From Burkholderia arboris (GTDB lineage Bacteria; Pseudomonadota; Gammaproteobacteria; Burkholderiales; Burkholderiaceae), in the NCBI RefSeq assembly GCF_902499125.1, contig NZ_CABVPX010000015.1:122798-186797 (forward strand): 64,000 nt of DNA. Direction: 5' to 3'. Below the pieces are notes generated by a model, which saw nothing but the letters and a program-made list of their open reading frames with translations, ran no database searches and was not told the DNA's origin. A program made the translations under genes and the position numbers. This document shows positions 19,030 to 29,452 of this stretch, in pieces; the first letter of the stretch is position 1, and each line of letters begins with the position of its first letter.

Positions 19030-19656
19030 TCAGCGGCGGCGCCACGTGAGCCAGCGCTCGTGCCCTTCGAACACGGCCAGCGAATCGGTCACGGGCAAAT
19101 CCTCGATCAGCTCGAAGTGCGGCGCGAGCAACGCGTCGAGTTCCGCACGCCCGATTCCGAACGGCGGCCCCTTCGGTTTCGCCATCACGAAGAAATAGCC
19201 GGCCAGCAATCCGTGCGCCGGCAACAGCTCGGCCATCCGAGCCGCATAGCCGGCCCGCATGGCCGGCGGCAGCGCACACAGGAACGCGCGCTCGTACACC
19301 CACTGCACGTCGAACGGCGGCCGGTACGTGAAGAAATCGGCCTGCTCGACGACGTCCGCATGCGCGCCGAGCTGCGCCTTCGCGGCAGCTACCGCCTGCG
19401 CGGCGAAATCGATCGCACGCACCGGCCAACCGGCCTGCGCGAGCCACCCGGCCTCCTGCGCACTGCCGCAACCGGGAATCAGTACCGTGCACGGCTCGAG
19501 CCGGTGCGCGAACACGCGAAAGCCGTCGGGCACGCCGCCGAATTCCCACGGCGTCACGCCGCGCGCGAAACGCTCGTCCCAGAACGATGCCTTGGCCGGG
19601 TCGCGCGTCGCGAAATCGGCGGCCGTCGGTGCGGCCGGTTGCTTAGGATCGGGCAT
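19030..19656 (-). CDS. SAM-dependent methyltransferase, thiopurine-methyltransferase-like family
   Basis: The 208-residue protein has the family N-terminus FWDERFARGVTPWEFGGVPD and the SAM-binding loop VLIPGCGSAQEAGWLA, with an acidic RAIDFA strand 2 and VYERAFLCALPP later. These are hallmarks of the TPMT-like (TPMT/YcgJ-type) methyltransferases that act on small thiols, selenium or tellurium compounds. AAGGAG lies just before ATG 19656. The substrate cannot be told from sequence. It follows ubiB on no shared strand break but no functional link is evident. Confidence 0.82.
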   Translation of the reverse strand: MPDPKQPAAPTAADFATRDPAKASFWDERFARGVTPWEFGGVPDGFRVFAHRLEPCTVLIPGCGSAQEAGWLAQAGWPVRAIDFAAQAVAAAKAQLGAHADVVEQADFFTYRPPFDVQWVYERAFLCALPPAMRAGYAARMAELLPAHGLLAGYFFVMAKPKGPPFGIGRAELDALLAPHFELIEDLPVTDSLAVFEGHERWLTWRRR

Positions 19657-19673
19657 CGTCGTACTCCTTTCGG

Positions 19674-21251
19674 TCAGGCGCCGTAGGCGAGCGCGAGCAA
19701 TACGCGCGCGACCAGCGCCCCGACACCGACCGCCAGGCCGAAGATCAGCAGCGCCTGCAACAACCGGTTCGTCCGTTTCTGCTCGACGAGGACCTGGCGC
19801 ATCAGCTCCTCGCTCGCGGCGCGCGGCGCATCGTGGCGCGCGGCCATCGCGTGATGGATCAGGCGCGGCAGTTGCGGCAGCGTCTTGCTCCACTGCGGCG
19901 CCTCGACCTTGAAGCGCTCGTACCAGCCGCGCAGGCCGATCTGCTCGGTCATCCAGCGTTCGAGGTACGGCTTCGCGGTCTTCCACAGATCGAGTTCGGG
20001 ATCGAGCGAGCGGCCGAGCCCTTCGACGTTGAGCATCGTCTTTTGCAGCAGCACGAGCTGCGGCTGGATCTCGACGTTGAAGCGGCGCGACGTCGAGAAC
20101 AGGCGCATCAGCACCTGGCCGAGCGAGATGTCCTTCAGCGCGCGGTCGAAGTACGGCTCGCATACGGCGCGGATTGCGCTTTCGAGTTCCTCGACACGCG
20201 TCTCGGGCGGCACCCAGCCCGATTCCAGGTGCAGCGTTGCGACGCGGTGATAGTCACGCTTGAAGAACGCGAGGAAGTTCTGCGCGAGGTAGTTCTTGTC
20301 GAAATCGGACAGCGCGCCGACGATCCCGAAATCGAGCGCGATGTAGCGCCCGAACGTGCTCGGGTCGAGGCTCACCTGGATGTTGCCGGGGTGCATGTCC
20401 GCATGGAAGAAACCGTCGCGGAACACCTGCGTGAAGAAGATCTCGACGCCTTCGCGCGCGAGCTTCTTGATGTCGACGCCGGCCGAGCGCAGCGTCTCGA
20501 CCTGGCTGATCGGCACGCCCGTCATGCGCTCCATCACGAGCACCTGCGACGTCGAGAAATCCCAGAACATCTCGGGCACGAGCAGCAGGTCGAGGCCCGC
20601 GAAGTTGCGGCGCAGCTGGCTGCCGTTCGCGGCCTCGCGCATCAGGTCGAGCTCGTCGTGCAGGTACTTGTCGAATTCGGCGACGACTTCGCGCGGCTTC
20701 AGGCGGCGGCCGTCGGCCCACATGCGCTCGGTCCAGATCGCGATGTCGCGCATCAGCGCGAGATCCGAGTCGATCACGGACAGCATGTTCGGGCGCAGCA
20801 CCTTCACCGCAACGGCCTTGCCCGCGTGTACGCCCTGCTTCAGCTTCGCGAAATGCACCTGCGCGATCGATGCGCTCGCGATCGGCTCGCGCTCGAATTC
20901 GTCGAACAGCTCGTCGACCGGCGCCCCGAGCGACTTCTCGATGATCGCGATCGCGACAGCGGAATCGAACGGCGGCACCTGATCCTGCAGCTTCGCGAGT
21001 TCGTTCGCGAAATCGACCGACAGCAGGTCGCGGCGCGTCGACAGCACCTGGCCGAACTTCACGAAGATCGGGCCGAGGCTTTCGAGCGCGTGACGCAGCC
21101 GCACGGCGGGCGGATCGGAATAGCGGCGGCCGATCGTCGTGATCCGCAGCAGCAGCTTCACGCGCCGGTCGTCGATCCGGGACAGCATCACTTCGTCGAG
21201 ACCAAAACGGATGACGGTGTAGACAATCTTGATGAAACGGAAAATGCGCAT
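19674..21251 (-). CDS. ubiB: Ubiquinone biosynthesis protein UbiB
   Basis: UbiB is an atypical protein-kinase-like ATPase of the ABC1/ADCK family needed for coenzyme Q synthesis. The 525-residue protein has the KxGQ-type motif ([20 protein letters not shown]), the nucleotide lobe [10 protein letters not shown], the [11 protein letters not shown] catalytic loop and the [10 protein letters not shown] metal loop. A hydrophobic C-terminal segment ([19 protein letters not shown]) anchors it. It follows ubiJ by 12 bases on the same strand, with ubiE a gene further up: the usual E-J-B order with one extra gene. Confidence 0.94.
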   Translation of the reverse strand: MRIFRFIKIVYTVIRFGLDEVMLSRIDDRRVKLLLRITTIGRRYSDPPAVRLRHALESLGPIFVKFGQVLSTRRDLLSVDFANELAKLQDQVPPFDSAVAIAIIEKSLGAPVDELFDEFEREPIASASIAQVHFAKLKQGVHAGKAVAVKVLRPNMLSVIDSDLALMRDIAIWTERMWADGRRLKPREVVAEFDKYLHDELDLMREAANGSQLRRNFAGLDLLLVPEMFWDFSTSQVLVMERMTGVPISQVETLRSAGVDIKKLAREGVEIFFTQVFRDGFFHADMHPGNIQVSLDPSTFGRYIALDFGIVGALSDFDKNYLAQNFLAFFKRDYHRVATLHLESGWVPPETRVEELESAIRAVCEPYFDRALKDISLGQVLMRLFSTSRRFNVEIQPQLVLLQKTMLNVEGLGRSLDPELDLWKTAKPYLERWMTEQIGLRGWYERFKVEAPQWSKTLPQLPRLIHHAMAARHDAPRAASEELMRQVLVEQKRTNRLLQALLIFGLAVGVGALVARVLLALAYGA

Positions 21252-21263
21252 GCCCTGCGGCCC

Positions 21264-21890
21264 TCAGTGCGCGCCGCGCGGGCCTGGGCCCGTGCGCGCG
21301 CCGATTTTTTGTTCGAGTCGCTCGACCCGCTTTTCGACCCGCGCGAGCGCATCGCGTGCGCGCGCCAGTTCGGCGTCGAAGCCGCCGAGCGACGTGCGCC
21401 GGACGACTTGCGGGTTCTCGTCGAGCCAGTATTCGGCGACGGAATCGAGCACGTTGCGGCCGGTGCGTCGTGCGCGTGCACCGGCATCGCGCACGACCGT
21501 CGCGATCCGGAATGCCGCCGCGTCGCCGACCAGCTTCGCGAGATCTTCTTCAGGTTCCCAGCGCAGGTGCTCGGCCAGCTTCGCGATCTGCGTCGCGAAT
21601 TCCGCGTCGCCCTCGATCTTCACGTGCTTCATCACGGCCGCCTGGCCGCCCTGCAGAAACGCGGCGACGGTATCGCCCGCGAGTGCGATCGACACGTCGA
21701 CCCGTTGCGCATCGTGCGCGTCGACGGCGGTCAGATAGCCGTCGGGCTGCACCAGCAGCGTGAGCGTGACGGGGGGCACGTCGATCCGGGCAGTCTTGCC
21801 CGCATAGGGAATCAGGCGGTCGCGCGCCCACGATTCGCGCGCGAGCAGGTGATTGACGGCAGCAGCAAAAGGCTTGGCGGCAAAGGTCAT
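21264..21890 (-). CDS. ubiJ: Ubiquinone biosynthesis accessory factor UbiJ (SCP2 domain)
   Basis: UbiJ binds lipid intermediates and scaffolds the soluble ubiquinone-biosynthesis complex. The 208-residue protein begins MTFAAKPFAAAVNHLL, has an SCP2 lipid-binding domain (LTLLVQPDGYL; IALAGDTVAAFLQGG) and a C-terminal coiled coil ending RVEKRVERLEQKIGAR. The gene lies between ubiE and ubiB, as expected. ATG 21890 was chosen by homology to the family start; the ribosome site is weak. The long open frame upstream is antisense noise through the terminator. Confidence 0.87.
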   Translation of the reverse strand: MTFAAKPFAAAVNHLLARESWARDRLIPYAGKTARIDVPPVTLTLLVQPDGYLTAVDAHDAQRVDVSIALAGDTVAAFLQGGQAAVMKHVKIEGDAEFATQIAKLAEHLRWEPEEDLAKLVGDAAAFRIATVVRDAGARARRTGRNVLDSVAEYWLDENPQVVRRTSLGGFDAELARARDALARVEKRVERLEQKIGARTGPGPRGAH

Positions 21891-21903
21891 CGGGCTGGGA
21901 AAG

Positions 21904-21939
21904 AAAAAACCCGCGCAGGCCGGGCGCCCACGCGGGTTT
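21904..21939 (-). terminator. Intrinsic terminator between the Tim44-like gene and ubiJ
   Basis: AAACCCGCG (21907-21915) pairs with CGCGGGTTT (21931-21939). On the minus strand the stem runs into six T. It ends transcription of the Tim44-like gene, so ubiJ-ubiB need a promoter inside 21891-21903 or read-through. Confidence 0.75.
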
Positions 21940-22054
21940 CTATTGTAACGTCGGATCGTCGGCAGACCGTGCCTGACCGTACACCCGGGCGGCAAGCGGT
22001 CGCAGTGCGGCGGCCGTCGCCCGGGTGCCCGGCGGCGCGGGCCGCCGAACACGC

Positions 22055-23086
22055 TCAGTGCGTGTTGATCTGCTGGATACCCGCGAGCAGCCAGCCCTGG
22101 CTGCCCGACTTCGCCAGGTTCCACACCTCGTCGAACGGTGCGGCCGACGCGCTCGCCGATTCGCGGATCAGGCCGTGGAAACGCACGCTCGCCGACTGCT
22201 CGATGCCGCGATCCTCGATGGCAACCAGCTCCGCGTCGAGCTGCACGACGTCGGTCTGGTTCGCCTCGTTGCCGCGCGAATCGAGGTCGATCTTGATCTC
22301 GGCGAACATTTCGGGCGTCGTGAACTCGCGAATGTCGGCCAGGTTGCCCTGGTCCCACGCCGCCTGCAGGCGCACGAAGTAGACCTTCGCGCTGCGCAGG
22401 AACGCTTCGGTGTCGAAGCCGGCCGGCACCTGGAGCGGTGCTGCCGCAGCCGCTGCCGTGCCGGCGGCCGCTGCACCGCCGCCGAACACGCCCTGCGCTT
22501 CGTTCGCATAGCTGCTGCCGCTGCCCGCGTAATTGCTGCCGGTATTGCTTTGCTGGAACGACGGGCTTTGCGAGTAGCCACCCGACGACGACGCCGAGCC
22601 GCCGACCGAGTACGCCGGCTCCTGCGGGCGACGGCGGTTCATGAACTTGCGGATCAGCCAGATACCGACCATCGCGAGCAGCGCGATCACGATGACGTTC
22701 GCCATCATGCTCGCGAATGCGCCGCCGAGGCCGAAGTGCGACAGCAGCGCCGCGATGCCGAGACCGGCCGCGAGACCGGCGATCGGCCCGAGCCAGCGCG
22801 AGCGGTTGGGCTGCGCGGCCGGCGTGGGCGTGGCCGGGTTCGCACGCTGCGCCTGCGACGGCGCGGCCTGCTGCATCGGCTGCTGTGCGGGCGGCGTGGC
22901 CTGGCGCTGCGTGACGGTGGAATTCTGCCGGCCGATGCTGCGCCCGCCGCCCATGCGCTTGGCTTCAGCGTCGAGCGATGCGAACGTGCCGGCCGTGAGC
23001 AGGCCGACCATCAGCAGTGTGCCGACTCGTCGAGCCCACGGCTTCGACGGCTTGCTACGGTTGAACAACGAACGCGTTTCGGACAT
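22055..23086 (-). CDS. Tim44-like domain membrane protein
   Basis: A 343-residue protein: N-terminal signal or helix (RVGTLLMVGLLTAGTFAS), a Gln/Pro-rich linker (PPAQQPMQQAAPSQAQ), two predicted membrane helices at about 100-150 (GPIAGLAAGLGIAALLSHFG; MANVIVIALLAMVGIWLIRKF), a Ser/Gly-rich spacer, then a C-terminal Tim44 domain (FLRSAKVYFVRLQAAWDQGN). Tim44 domains bind membranes; bacterial versions have no firm function. ATG 23086 follows GGAGA; a TTG four codons up is unlikely. It sits between ubiE and ubiJ but ends in its own terminator. Confidence 0.83.
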   Translation of the reverse strand: MSETRSLFNRSKPSKPWARRVGTLLMVGLLTAGTFASLDAEAKRMGGGRSIGRQNSTVTQRQATPPAQQPMQQAAPSQAQRANPATPTPAAQPNRSRWLGPIAGLAAGLGIAALLSHFGLGGAFASMMANVIVIALLAMVGIWLIRKFMNRRRPQEPAYSVGGSASSSGGYSQSPSFQQSNTGSNYAGSGSSYANEAQGVFGGGAAAAGTAAAAAAPLQVPAGFDTEAFLRSAKVYFVRLQAAWDQGNLADIREFTTPEMFAEIKIDLDSRGNEANQTDVVQLDAELVAIEDRGIEQSASVRFHGLIRESASASAAPFDEVWNLAKSGSQGWLLAGIQQINTH

Positions 23087-23127
23087 CAGCTTCTCCAAAT
23101 GTAAGGCGAATGTATGGAAAGAACCCC

Positions 23128-23859
23128 TTAGTACTTGGTTCCCATGTGTAAAGCTACCACGCCACCTGACAAATTGTAATATTTGACGGCATCGAGGCCC
23201 GCTTGTTCCATCATCGTCTTCAGCGTGTCCTGATCGGGGTGCATCCGGATAGATTCAGCAAGATACCGGTAACTTTCAGCATCTTTCGCGAACTTGCCGC
23301 CAAGCCACGGTAATACTTTGAAAGAATACAGATCGTACGCTTTTTTCAGCGGATCCCAGACTTTCGAGAATTCCAGCACCATCACGCGGCCGCCGGGCTT
23401 CGTCACGCGGCGCATCTCGGCCAGCGCGGCGTCCTTGTGGGTCATGTTGCGCAGCCCGAACGCGACCGTGACCACATCGAAGTAGTTGTCCGGAAAGGGA
23501 ATTTTCTCGGCGTCGCACAGCAGCGACGGCGTCACGAACCCCTTGTCGAGCAACCGGTCGCGGCCGACGCGCAGCATCGATTCGTTGATGTCCGTGTGCC
23601 ACACCTCGCCCGTCGGCCCGGCCGCCTTCTTGAACGATTTCGTCAGGTCGCCGGTGCCGGCCGCGATATCGAGCACCTTGAAACCGGGGCGCACGTTCGC
23701 CTGCGCGATCGTGAACGCCTTCCACGCGCGGTGCATGCCCGCCGACATCAGGTCGTTCATCAGATCGTAGTTGCTCGCGACCGAATGGAACACTCCCGCC
23801 ACTTTCTTCGCTTTTTCGTTTTCCTCGACGCTTTCGAAGCCGAAGTGGGTTTTGCTCAT
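23128..23859 (-). CDS. ubiE: Demethylmenaquinone/ubiquinone methyltransferase UbiE
   Basis: UbiE methylates the ring carbon of 2-octaprenyl-6-methoxy-1,4-benzoquinol in ubiquinone synthesis using SAM. The 243-residue sequence has the family start [20 protein letters not shown], the SAM motif [11 protein letters not shown], and the signature pair [14 protein letters not shown] and ITRMGGRV-like [16 protein letters not shown]. The local plus-strand GC dips near its 3' end. It is the upstream member of the ubiE-(Tim44)-ubiJ-ubiB group. Confidence 0.94.
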   Translation of the reverse strand: MSKTHFGFESVEENEKAKKVAGVFHSVASNYDLMNDLMSAGMHRAWKAFTIAQANVRPGFKVLDIAAGTGDLTKSFKKAAGPTGEVWHTDINESMLRVGRDRLLDKGFVTPSLLCDAEKIPFPDNYFDVVTVAFGLRNMTHKDAALAEMRRVTKPGGRVMVLEFSKVWDPLKKAYDLYSFKVLPWLGGKFAKDAESYRYLAESIRMHPDQDTLKTMMEQAGLDAVKYYNLSGGVVALHMGTKY

Positions 23860-23911
23860 CGCGTTGATCCTCAGTAAATGGCAAGACGGCGCCGAGCGGG
23901 CGCCGTCGATT

Positions 23912-24325
23912 TCAGTGGCAGTGGCCGTGCGGCGCGGAGGCCGCCTGCATCGGTGCGTCGCGCTCGACGCCCGCCGCCTTCAGTTTGTCGAAATAGTCGC
24001 GCCACAGCGCGTCCTGCTGCGTCGCCAGCTCGTACAGCAGATCCCACGAGTAGATGCCGGTCGAATGGCCGTCGGAGAAGGTCGGCTGCAGCGCGTAGTT
24101 GCCGACGCCCTCGAGCGCCGTGATCGTCACTTCGCGCTTGCCGGTCTGCAGCGTCTCCTGTCCGGGCCCGTGGCCGCGCACCTCGGCCGACGGCGAATAG
24201 ACGCGCATCAGCTCGAACGGAATCCGGTAGCTGTCGCCGTTCGGGTACTGCAATTCGAGCACGCGCGACACCGCGTGCACGACGACGCCGGACGGAATCG
24301 GCGTCGTGGAAGTCAAACCGCTCAT
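23912..24325 (-). CDS. DUF971 family protein
   Basis: A 137-residue cytoplasmic protein with the DUF971 fold, related to the N-terminal domain of gamma-butyrobetaine hydroxylase ([43 protein letters not shown]). The His-rich end (PHGHCH) could bind metal. Some relatives are linked to Fe-S or Mrp/ApbC systems, but the role is unclear. Its ATG overlaps the HIT gene stop (ATGA at 24322-24325), so it is translated after HIT, and ubiE follows 52 bases later. Confidence 0.85.
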   Translation of the reverse strand: MSGLTSTTPIPSGVVVHAVSRVLELQYPNGDSYRIPFELMRVYSPSAEVRGHGPGQETLQTGKREVTITALEGVGNYALQPTFSDGHSTGIYSWDLLYELATQQDALWRDYFDKLKAAGVERDAPMQAASAPHGHCH

Positions 24326-24765
24326 GGCTGCCTCGAATCGGTCATGCGTTGAATTTCCTCGCGCACCGCATTGTGCAGCAGCGAGGCCTGCGCAGCGCGC
24401 GAGCGCAGCAGCGCCTCGGACACGCTGCGCTGGCGCGGCGCCCAGACGGGCTGCGGGAAGTGGGCGTCGTTGGAAAAGCGCGGGATCACGTGCCAGTGCA
24501 CGTGCGGCACCATGTTGCCGAGGCTCGCGAGATTCACCTTGTTCGGCTGCATCACACGGCGCACGGCCCGCTCGACCGCGTAGACCACGCGCATCAGGTG
24601 TGCCCGCTCGGGTTCGCCGAGATCGGAGAATTCGGCCACGTGCGCGCCCCAGATTACCCGGCAGAAGCCCGGATACTCGTGCTCGCCCGTCGCGAGGACG
24701 ACGCGCACCGCATCGTCGCGCCAGAGCAGCTCGCCGCCGTCTTCACGGCAAAACACGCATTCCAT
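24322..24765 (-). CDS. HIT family nucleotide-binding protein
   Basis: The 147-residue protein starts MECVFCREDGGELLW (a zinc-binding CxxC-like start) and has the catalytic histidine triad in PHVHWHVIPRF. HIT proteins hydrolyse or transfer nucleotide groups from phosphoramidates, dinucleotides or adenylylated sugars; the substrate here is not evident. ATG 24765 has GGGAG at the right distance. It is followed by DUF971 with a 4-base overlap. Confidence 0.88.
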   Translation of the reverse strand: MECVFCREDGGELLWRDDAVRVVLATGEHEYPGFCRVIWGAHVAEFSDLGEPERAHLMRVVYAVERAVRRVMQPNKVNLASLGNMVPHVHWHVIPRFSNDAHFPQPVWAPRQRSVSEALLRSRAAQASLLHNAVREEIQRMTDSRQP

Positions 24766-24850
24766 CGTCGCTCCCATGTGGACGGGCGCCGGCATTGCTG
24801 CGCCGGCGCCCGCTCATTCCTGGCCCGGTCGGGCGGTCGTCATGCCCGCA

Positions 24851-27800
24851 TTAGACCAGCACGCGCTCGATCCCGCCATTGTTCGCGCGTGCGACATAAT
24901 CGGCCATCCAGTTCTCGCCGAGCACCTGACGCGCAATTTCGACCACGATGTAGTCGGCTTCGAGGTTCGCGTCCTCGCTGTAGCGCGACAGGCCCTGCAG
25001 GCACGACGGGCAGCTCGTCAGGATCTTCACGTCCGGGCCGTTCGCGGCCGCGGCGGCCGGCGCCGCCGCATCGCCGGCCACGACCGGGATCGCGCGCAGC
25101 TTCGCGGCGCCCTTGCGGATCTCCTCTTCCTTGCGGAAGCGGACCTGCGTCGAAATGTCCGGGCGCGTGACCGCGAGCGTGCCCGATTCGCCGCAGCAGC
25201 GCTCGTTCTTCTCGATCTTGTAGCCGTCCTTTTCCGAACCCATCAGCTCGTTGACGAGCTTCACCGGATCCATCGTCTTGATCGGCGTGTGGCACGGGTC
25301 GTGATACATGTAGCGCGTGCCCGACACGCCGTCGAGCTTCATCCCCTTCTCGAGCAGGAACTCGTGGATGTCGATGATCCGGCAGCCCGGGAAGATCTTG
25401 TCGAATTCGTAGCCGGCGAGCTGGTCGTAGCAGGTGCCGCACGACACGACCACCGTCTTGATATCGAGGTAGTTCAGCGTGTTCGCGACACGGTGGAACA
25501 GCACGCGGTTATCCGTGACGATCTTCTCGGCCTTGTCGTACTGGCCCGAGCCGCGCTGCGGATAGCCGCAGCACAGGTAGCCCGGCGGCAGCACCGTCTG
25601 CACGCCGGCTTCCCACAGCATCGCCTGCGTCGCGAGGCCGACCTGCGAGAACAGGCGCTCGGAGCCGCAGCCCGGGAAGTAGAACACCGCTTCCGAATCG
25701 ACGGTCGTCGACTTCGGGTTGCGGATGATCGGCACGATCTTGTTGTCCTCGATGTCGAGCAGCGCGCGCGCCGTCTTCTTCGGCAGGTTGCCCGGCATCT
25801 TCTTGTTGACGAAGTGGATCACCTGCTCGACGACGGGCGGCTTGCCGGTCGTCGCGGGCGGGTGCTGCGTCTGCTTCGTCACGACCTTCTTCAGCATGTC
25901 GTTCGCGAAGCGCTGCACCTTGTAGCCGACGCCCATCATCACCGTGCGCGCGGCGTTGATCGTCTGCGGATTGGTCGCGTTCAGGAAGAACATGCCGGCC
26001 GCATTGCCGGCGTTGAACTTCTTCTTGCCCATCTTGCGCAACAGGTTGCGCATGTTCATCGTGACGTCGCCGAAGTCGATCTTCACCGGGCACGGCGTCG
26101 CGCACTTGTGGCACACCGTGCAGTGGTCGGCCACGTCGTTGAACTCGTCCCAATGCTTGATCGACACGCCGCGGCGCGTCTGCTCTTCGTACAGGAACGC
26201 CTCGACCAGCAGCGAGGTCGCGAGGATCTTGTTGCGCGGGCTGTACAGCAGGTTCGCGCGCGGCACGTGCGTCGCGCACACCGGCTTGCACTTGCCGCAG
26301 CGCAGGCAGTCCTTCACCGAATCGGCGATCGCGCCGATGTCGGACTGCTGCATGATCAGCGACTCGTAGCCCATCAGCCCGAAGCTGGGCGTATAGGCGT
26401 TGCGCAGATCGGCGCCGTCGAGCAGCTTGCCCTTGTTGAAGCGTCCGTTCGGGTCGACGCGCTGCTTGTACGCGCGGAACTCGGCGATCTCGTCGTCGGT
26501 CAGGAACTCGAGCTTCGTGATGCCGATCCCGTGTTCGCCGGAAATCACGCCGTCGAGCGAGCGCGCGAGCTTCATGATGCGTGCGACCGACGCGTGCGCG
26601 TCCTGCAGCATCTCGTAGTTGTCGGAGTTGACCGGGATGTTCGTGTGAACGTTGCCGTCGCCCGCGTGCATGTGCAGCGCGACGAACACGCGGCCGCGCA
26701 GCACGCGCTTGTGGATCGCCTGCGCTTCGTCGAGGATCTGCTTGAACGCGCCGCCGTTGAAGATCGCGCGCAGCTCCGCGCGGATCTCCTGCTTCCACGA
26801 GATGCGGACCGTGCGGTCCTGCGAGATGTGGAACACGGTCGCGCCCGGCTGTTCGTCCGCGCGATCCGCGAACCTCTCGGCGAGCGCCTCGTAGCCGAGC
26901 TGCACGAGGTAGTGCTGCGCCTCGCGCAACGGCTGGTCGAGCCGGTCGCGCACGAATTCCCAGCGTGCGCGCACGCGCTTGAGCAGTTCCAGCGCCTGCT
27001 GCACGCGGTCTTCCAGCAGTTCGGCGCTCGGGATTTCGTTCGCATCGTCGGTCTTGCCGAGCGGCAGGTTGCCGCCGCGGAAGAACGCTTCCAGCGCGTC
27101 GACGAGTTGCAGCTTGTTCTTCAGCGACAGCTCGATGTTGATCCGCTCGATGCCGTCGGTGTACTCGCCCATCCGGTTCAGCGGGATCACGACGTCTTCG
27201 TTGATCTTGAACGCGTTCGTGTGCTTCGCGATCGCGGCCGTGCGGCTGCGGTCGAGCCAGAAGCGCTTGCGCGCCTCCGCGCTGATCGCGACGAAGCCTT
27301 CGCCGCTCTTGCCGTTCGCCATCCGGATCACTTCGGACGTCGCGTGCGCCACTGCGTCGGCGTCATCGCCGACGATGTCGCCGATCAGCACCATCTTCGG
27401 GAACGCGTTGCGCTTGCTCTTCGTCGCGTAGCCGACCGCGCGCAGGTAGCGCTCGTCGAGGTGCTCGAGACCCGCGAGGATCGCGCCGCCCTGCTTCGAC
27501 GTCTCGAACAGGTAGTCCTTGATCTCGACGATGCTCGGGATCGCCTCGCGCGCCTGGCCGAAGAACTCGAGGCAGACGGTGCGCGTGTGCGCGGGCATCT
27601 TGTGCAGCACCCAGCGGGCGGACGTGATGAGCCCGTCGCAGCCTTCCTTCTGCACGCCCGGCAGGCCGGCGAGGAACTTGTCGGTCACGTCCTTGCCGAG
27701 CCCTTCCTTGCGGAACCGGCGGCCTTCGATCTCGAGCATCTCGCTCTTCAGCAGCTTCTCGCCCGGCGCATACGCACCGTCGAACCACTTCAGCTCGAAA

Positions 27801-28876
27801 CGCGCGACCGCGATGTCGTGGATCTTGCCCTGGTTGTGCTCGTGGCGCGTGACTTCGAGCCAGTTGCCGTCCGGGTCGACCATCCGCCACCAGGCCAGGT
27901 TGTCGAGCGCGGTGCCCCACAGCACGGCCTTCTTGCCGCCCGCGTTCATCGCGACGTTGCCGCCGATGCACGATGCGTCGAGCGACGTCGGATCGACCGC
28001 GAACACGTAACCGGCCGCCTCGGCCGCTTCCGTCACGCGGCGCGTGACGACGCCCGCGCCGGAGAAGATCGTCGGCACCTTGTGCGCGACGCCCGGCAGT
28101 TCGGTCAGCTCGACCGCGCCGAGCTGCTCGAGCTTTTCCGTGTTGATCACCGCGGAGAACGGCGTGAGCGGCACCGCGCCGCCCGTGTAGCCGGTGCCGC
28201 CGCCGCGCGGGATCACGGTCAGGCCGAGCTCGAAGCAGGCCTTGATCAGCGCCGCGATCTCGGCTTCGGTGTCGGGCGTCAGCACGACGAACGGGTATTC
28301 GACGCGCCAGTCGGTCGCGTCGGTCACGTGCGACACGCGCGACAGCCCGTCGAAGCGGATGTTGTCCTTTTCCGTGCAGCGGCCGAGCGCCTTGGTCGCG
28401 CGACGGCGCAGGTCGGCCATCTTCTCGAATTCGTCGGCGAAGTCGTTGACCGCGCGCTGCGCGGCGGTTTCGAGCATCTCGACACGCAATGCGCGCTCGC
28501 GGCCCGCGTCGTCGCGGTGCGCGGTGAGATCCGCGTTGCGGCGCTTGCCGATCTCGGTCAGGCGGTGGTTCAGCGCCTCGATCAGCAACGCGCGGCGCTT
28601 CGGGTTGTCGAGCAGGTCGTCCTGCAGGTACGGGTTGCGGCGCACAACCCAGATGTCGCCGAGCACTTCATACAGCATCCGTGCCGAGCGACCCGTGCGG
28701 CGCTCGGCGCGCAGTTCGTCGAGCACCGACCACGCCTCTTCGCCGAGCAGGCGGATCACGATCTCGCGATCCGAGAAGGACGTGTAGTTATAGGGAATCT
28801 CGCGCAAGCGGGGCGCGGGGTCGGCGGCGACGGCGGCGGCCGCGCCATGCGGATCGAAAACTTGTGGTGCGTTCAT
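24851..28876 (-). CDS. Very large FAD-linked oxidoreductase with DUF3683 and Fe-S domains
   Basis: At 1341 residues this is one of the largest proteins here. In order: an N-terminal DUF3683 region; an FAD-binding PCMH domain ([37 protein letters not shown]); an FAD-oxidase C domain; two 4Fe-4S clusters ([26 protein letters not shown]); and two CCG domains ([11 protein letters not shown] with CCGYP; CCGESG). This is a fused version of D-lactate/glycolate dehydrogenase (Dld-II/GlcD plus GlcF). It probably oxidises a D-2-hydroxy acid and passes electrons to quinone. The exact substrate is inferred. It is a single gene divergent from ilvA. Confidence 0.87.
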   Translation of the reverse strand: MNAPQVFDPHGAAAAVAADPAPRLREIPYNYTSFSDREIVIRLLGEEAWSVLDELRAERRTGRSARMLYEVLGDIWVVRRNPYLQDDLLDNPKRRALLIEALNHRLTEIGKRRNADLTAHRDDAGRERALRVEMLETAAQRAVNDFADEFEKMADLRRRATKALGRCTEKDNIRFDGLSRVSHVTDATDWRVEYPFVVLTPDTEAEIAALIKACFELGLTVIPRGGGTGYTGGAVPLTPFSAVINTEKLEQLGAVELTELPGVAHKVPTIFSGAGVVTRRVTEAAEAAGYVFAVDPTSLDASCIGGNVAMNAGGKKAVLWGTALDNLAWWRMVDPDGNWLEVTRHEHNQGKIHDIAVARFELKWFDGAYAPGEKLLKSEMLEIEGRRFRKEGLGKDVTDKFLAGLPGVQKEGCDGLITSARWVLHKMPAHTRTVCLEFFGQAREAIPSIVEIKDYLFETSKQGGAILAGLEHLDERYLRAVGYATKSKRNAFPKMVLIGDIVGDDADAVAHATSEVIRMANGKSGEGFVAISAEARKRFWLDRSRTAAIAKHTNAFKINEDVVIPLNRMGEYTDGIERINIELSLKNKLQLVDALEAFFRGGNLPLGKTDDANEIPSAELLEDRVQQALELLKRVRARWEFVRDRLDQPLREAQHYLVQLGYEALAERFADRADEQPGATVFHISQDRTVRISWKQEIRAELRAIFNGGAFKQILDEAQAIHKRVLRGRVFVALHMHAGDGNVHTNIPVNSDNYEMLQDAHASVARIMKLARSLDGVISGEHGIGITKLEFLTDDEIAEFRAYKQRVDPNGRFNKGKLLDGADLRNAYTPSFGLMGYESLIMQQSDIGAIADSVKDCLRCGKCKPVCATHVPRANLLYSPRNKILATSLLVEAFLYEEQTRRGVSIKHWDEFNDVADHCTVCHKCATPCPVKIDFGDVTMNMRNLLRKMGKKKFNAGNAAGMFFLNATNPQTINAARTVMMGVGYKVQRFANDMLKKVVTKQTQHPPATTGKPPVVEQVIHFVNKKMPGNLPKKTARALLDIEDNKIVPIIRNPKSTTVDSEAVFYFPGCGSERLFSQVGLATQAMLWEAGVQTVLPPGYLCCGYPQRGSGQYDKAEKIVTDNRVLFHRVANTLNYLDIKTVVVSCGTCYDQLAGYEFDKIFPGCRIIDIHEFLLEKGMKLDGVSGTRYMYHDPCHTPIKTMDPVKLVNELMGSEKDGYKIEKNERCCGESGTLAVTRPDISTQVRFRKEEEIRKGAAKLRAIPVVAGDAAAPAAAAANGPDVKILTSCPSCLQGLSRYSEDANLEADYIVVEIARQVLGENWMADYVARANNGGIERVLV

Positions 28877-29452
28877 GTTCGGACGACTCGGAGGGCCGAT
28901 ACACCGTGCACGGGCGTCGGCAAGCGCGTAGGCGCAATCTTGGGGAAATCTGTTCTGTTACCAGACGCGCGGCTGTCCTTCATGGGGCCGGAGCGGGCGA
29001 CTTGCCCCTCCTGGCCGGCGACAGGGCCTGGCGGCACTCGGAACGATCAGCACGATCGCGCGCGGCGCGCATGCCGTTCGGCCGCGGGGCTGGCTGCGCG
29101 CGGCGTCGGCTTCAACGGTGCGATCCGAGGGTGCCTCTGCATCTTCCGAATCCTTGATTCAAAACGGAATTCTAACCCATGATCGCACCATCCGTGACAC
29201 GCCGGACAGGTCGTGGGGCTATCGCCGCCAGCCGCGCCGGGCGGGGTTCGGCGCGGTTTCGTGCGATCATTCGCCGCCCGTCCGGTCGGTAACCATTCGG
29301 TTAAGCCGGTAAAAAAGGGACGTTCCGTGTCGCGAACGCCCCGTCCGCGCGGCGCCGCGACCGCTCGCCCGGCATGCCGCTTGCATGCGGGCGGACCCTT
29401 GGCGCTATCATTGACCCTTTACCGTCTGCTTCCGCACTGCACGCGAGCGCCC
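28877..29452. other. 576-bp intergenic region before ilvA
   Basis: No credible gene is seen; frames here have non-protein-like Arg/Ala composition. For ilvA, TTGCAT (29381-29386) and TATCAT (29406-29411) form a possible sigma70 promoter with a 19-base spacer, about 40 bases before ATG 29453. I see no leader peptide or attenuator of the classical Ile/Thr type. Confidence 0.35.

Noticed and set aside
24776..29182. A very long plus-strand frame (over 1400 codons) opposite the FAD/Fe-S oxidoreductase
   Set aside because: Its translation is Arg/Ala/Val/Asp-rich with no domain, and the minus strand encodes a clear multidomain enzyme. High GC produces such antisense frames.
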